This document shows, one piece after another, positions 62,026 through 64,000 of a stretch of 64,000 nt of DNA. A model generated the notes under the pieces. That model was given only the letters and a program-made list of their open reading frames with translations, was not told the origin of the DNA and made no database searches. Positions within the stretch are counted from its first letter, which is position 1; every line of letters starts with the position of its first letter. This DNA is from Fremontodendron californicum (Eukaryota > Streptophyta > Magnoliopsida > Malvales > Malvaceae). The translations under genes and the position numbers were made by a program. The stretch spans positions 8,561,134 to 8,625,133 of the forward strand of contig JAULJL010000032.1 of assembly GCA_030761205.1 (NCBI GenBank). Reading direction: 5' to 3'.

Positions 62026-62235
62026 TGGTCCAATCAAAAGGAACCCAAAACTAATTTAAATAACAAAACAAAATATAAAAAATATCATATTAATTTTAAT
62101 ATTTGCAACTTTTAATTGTTTTTAATAGATTAATATTAATAAAAAGGTAAAATATTAAAATTTAGCATGTTAATTTAATATTTTATTAATTTATTATTTA
62201 AAAATAAATATTTAAAAAAATTTCTAAATTCCTTT

Positions 62236-62400
62236 ATCACTTAATTTAATTAAAATGATAGCGAGACAAAAAGTCACAGAACGTTATTATATTAATTTTA
62301 ATCTTTTCATATTCTATCCACTTAATTTAATTAAATTGATAGAAAGACAAAAAGTCACAAAACGTTATTATATCAATTTCAATTATTTTATATTCTATAA
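62236..62400. repeat. Tandem duplication of about 80 bp
   Basis: Two adjacent copies of a unit with 'cacttaatttaattaaa' and 'gacaaaaagtcaca' followed by 'aacgttattatat'. Confidence 0.8.
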
Positions 62401-63156
62401 ATTTATATAGTTAGATGTTAATTTAATTTTTTTAATAACATGGTATATATAATTAGATACGAGGTCAGTTTGTTTTTCCTATTTTTTTCAGTATGACGGT
62501 TATTTTAATTTGTAAGTTTTTTTTTATTTTCTTGATTTTTTTTTAGTTTTTATTCCAAAAAAAAAAGCAGGAATAGGTTGTTTATTAAAGAAAAAAATTA
62601 GACATTAAAATGCAATTATATATATTATTTAAGTATTTTTTTTAAAGGTGGCCGTGCAAAGCAAGGATAAAAAAAACGTCATTAACTATAGTTATAGATA
62701 ATATTATTGTTAATAATAATAATAATATATGCTATACATTAAAAATTTTAAAAGTAATATTCCTTTATTTAAGGGTGAACTCAAGAATTTTGTTCAATAG
62801 AGTTAATAAATTAATACTTAATTCAAAATTTTAGTACGAAATTTTAAATCCGCAAATTCAATTTTTAAATCAATTTTTGTATGAGTTTACTTTGAATATT
62901 GTTGAATATTTTTCAAGATGATTAATTTTTTTAGTTAAATTTAATTGTGCCAATATATATTTGAATTTAAATTAATTTTCATTTAAATCCAAATCCAAAT
63001 CCAAATCTTAATTATCCAAACAATGAATTTGAATTTATTTAAGAAATTTTTGATTCTCCGATACAATGAATTTTAAATTCATGAATTTGAAAAATCATAA
63101 ATTTCAAATATAAAATTTTGAAATCCAAATACAAATTTAAGTTTCCAAACGCAACC

Positions 63157-64000
63157 TAGGAATATAGTGTAAATAAATGAGGTAAAATTGTAATAAAAAA
63201 AGAAGAGTGGATGACATCCTTGAAGGAGCTAAATGGCATGATGGTAAATAAATGGATAGGTGATAAGAGCAAGGACATGAGTCACCTACATGAGTTGGCA
63301 TTTTTGGCCAATAGGAGCCATTCTTGGAGGCTAAGCTGGAGACCATTGGCTAGCCAATGGGTGGAAAACTTAATGAGGAAGGGGTGAATCCTATTGGCTA
63401 AAGCATGAGATGATGCCAAGTGGCTAAAAAAGATGACACTAGAAGCTAGTGGAAGGGTGATTTTCGGCCAAGCTGGTAATAGGCAAGGGAGGCGATATTT
63501 TTTTCATTCACTCACTCACTCTCATTTTGGAGGCTTAGGCAGTAGCTAAAAATCACTAAGGAGAAAAGGAAAGAAAGAGAGAAAGGAGGAGAAAGTTGAG
63601 AGGTTTTTTGAGAAACTTACCTAAGGTAGCTTTCTTTCTTTTCTTATTCATTGCTTTTCTATTCATTTCAAGCTCTTTTCTTCTTCTTTTCTATGTGACT
63701 TTCATCTTTTTTTATTCAAAATAAAAGGTTTTCAAAGAGCTTTTCTTCTTCTTTTCTCTTCTCTTTTTCAAAAGACAAAGTTTCACAATTTTTTTCCTCT
63801 TCTTTTAAGGTGGCCGAACCTTTGCTTCTCCTATTTGCCATATTTTTTTGCTTAATACTTTCATTTTTGATATATGATGTTTGTGGTCTATTTGGTTATT
63901 TGATGTAATTATTTATTTTTTTTTTGCTTCTTTAAAAAAGAAAAAGTTATGAGCTTGATGATCTTGGTTTCATCCAAGCGATGGTTAGGCCGAATTAACA
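63157..64000. other. Unassigned right edge, purine/pyrimidine-rich
   Basis: A purine-rich run (about 63560-63605) then a pyrimidine-rich run (about 63625-63810), a pattern common in LTRs of plant chromoviruses and in 5' untranslated regions. No ORF is supported and neither reading can be chosen from this window. Confidence 0.35.

Larger units (their letters stand above)
60807..63156. mobile_element. Probable non-autonomous DNA transposon with imperfect inverted ends
   Basis: The left end GGTCTGTTTGGAAACTT and the right end (read inward) GGTTGCGTTTGGAAACTT share GTTTGGAAACTT. Subterminal DNA on both sides is rich in GGATTT/AAATCC words in opposite orientation. The flanks TAA(T) and TAG could be a mutated 3-bp duplication as in PIF/Harbinger-type elements, but this is weak. 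2,350 bp, very A+T-rich, no transposase. Confidence 0.5.

Noticed and set aside
63560..63810. Purine run then pyrimidine run as a host gene 5' untranslated region
   Set aside because: No downstream coding sequence in the window; an LTR is equally likely, so it was left unassigned.

Overview
This window is plant nuclear DNA, almost certainly from a eudicot. A Malvaceae-type host is a weak guess from the style of the Ogre-like ORF1 and gag proteins. It is A+T-rich and made almost entirely of nested retrotransposons. I found no convincing free-standing host gene, no rRNA or tRNA gene and no CRISPR array. Protein calls are by eye from translated sequence, without database searches.

Layout, left to right. 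(1) 1-26179 holds two Ogre/Tat-like Ty3/gypsy elements on the minus strand, both with tRNA-Arg-type primer sites. Element A runs off the left edge: gag at 1-1417, a DUF7745-type ORF1 at 1963-3713, a primer site, and a broken LTR at 4700-7849. Element B (7850-26179) sits against it with a shortened 3' LTR (7850-11660), a polypurine tract, a minisatellite-rich 3' region, two gag-derived ORFs, a primer site and a full 5.28-kb LTR (20899-26179). B has no pol. (2) 26180-42445 holds plus-strand gag-only copia relatives (TR-GAG-like). Element D lacks its 5' end (gag 27498-28354, LTR 29172-31775). Element C has a truncated 5' LTR (36283-36685), gag at 39012-39868 and a 3' LTR at 40690-42445. Between them is a decayed Helitron gene split by a 2.5-kb solo LTR of the same family (33610-36145) with a near-perfect target duplication. 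(3) 42446-60222 is element E, a third copy of this family on the minus strand. It is interrupted by element F (46059-56927). (4) 60223-64000 is unassigned A+T-rich DNA with a probable non-autonomous DNA transposon (60807-63156).

Element F is the most interesting object. It is a complete, recent, non-autonomous Athila-like element: 2,058-bp LTRs, a perfect CATAG target duplication, an 18-nt primer site matching tRNA-Asp, and an intact gag-related ORF. Between gag and the polypurine tract it carries two cargo genes that do not belong to retrotransposons. One is an intact, intronless 215-codon reading frame of the LOG family (cytokinin-activating phosphoribohydrolase). The other is a 202-codon frame with two in-frame stops, whose basic/Cys motif resembles the cysteine-rich nucleic-acid-binding proteins of plant RNA viruses related to carlaviruses. 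The cargo lies between two copies of a duplicated piece of the element's own 3' region. One LTR of F later received another element, now a 1,484-bp solo LTR with a perfect ATGGT duplication.

None of the elements here encodes reverse transcriptase or integrase in the window, so all would depend on enzymes supplied from elsewhere. Relative order of events: E before F before the solo LTR inside F; Helitron before the D-family insertions; A before B.
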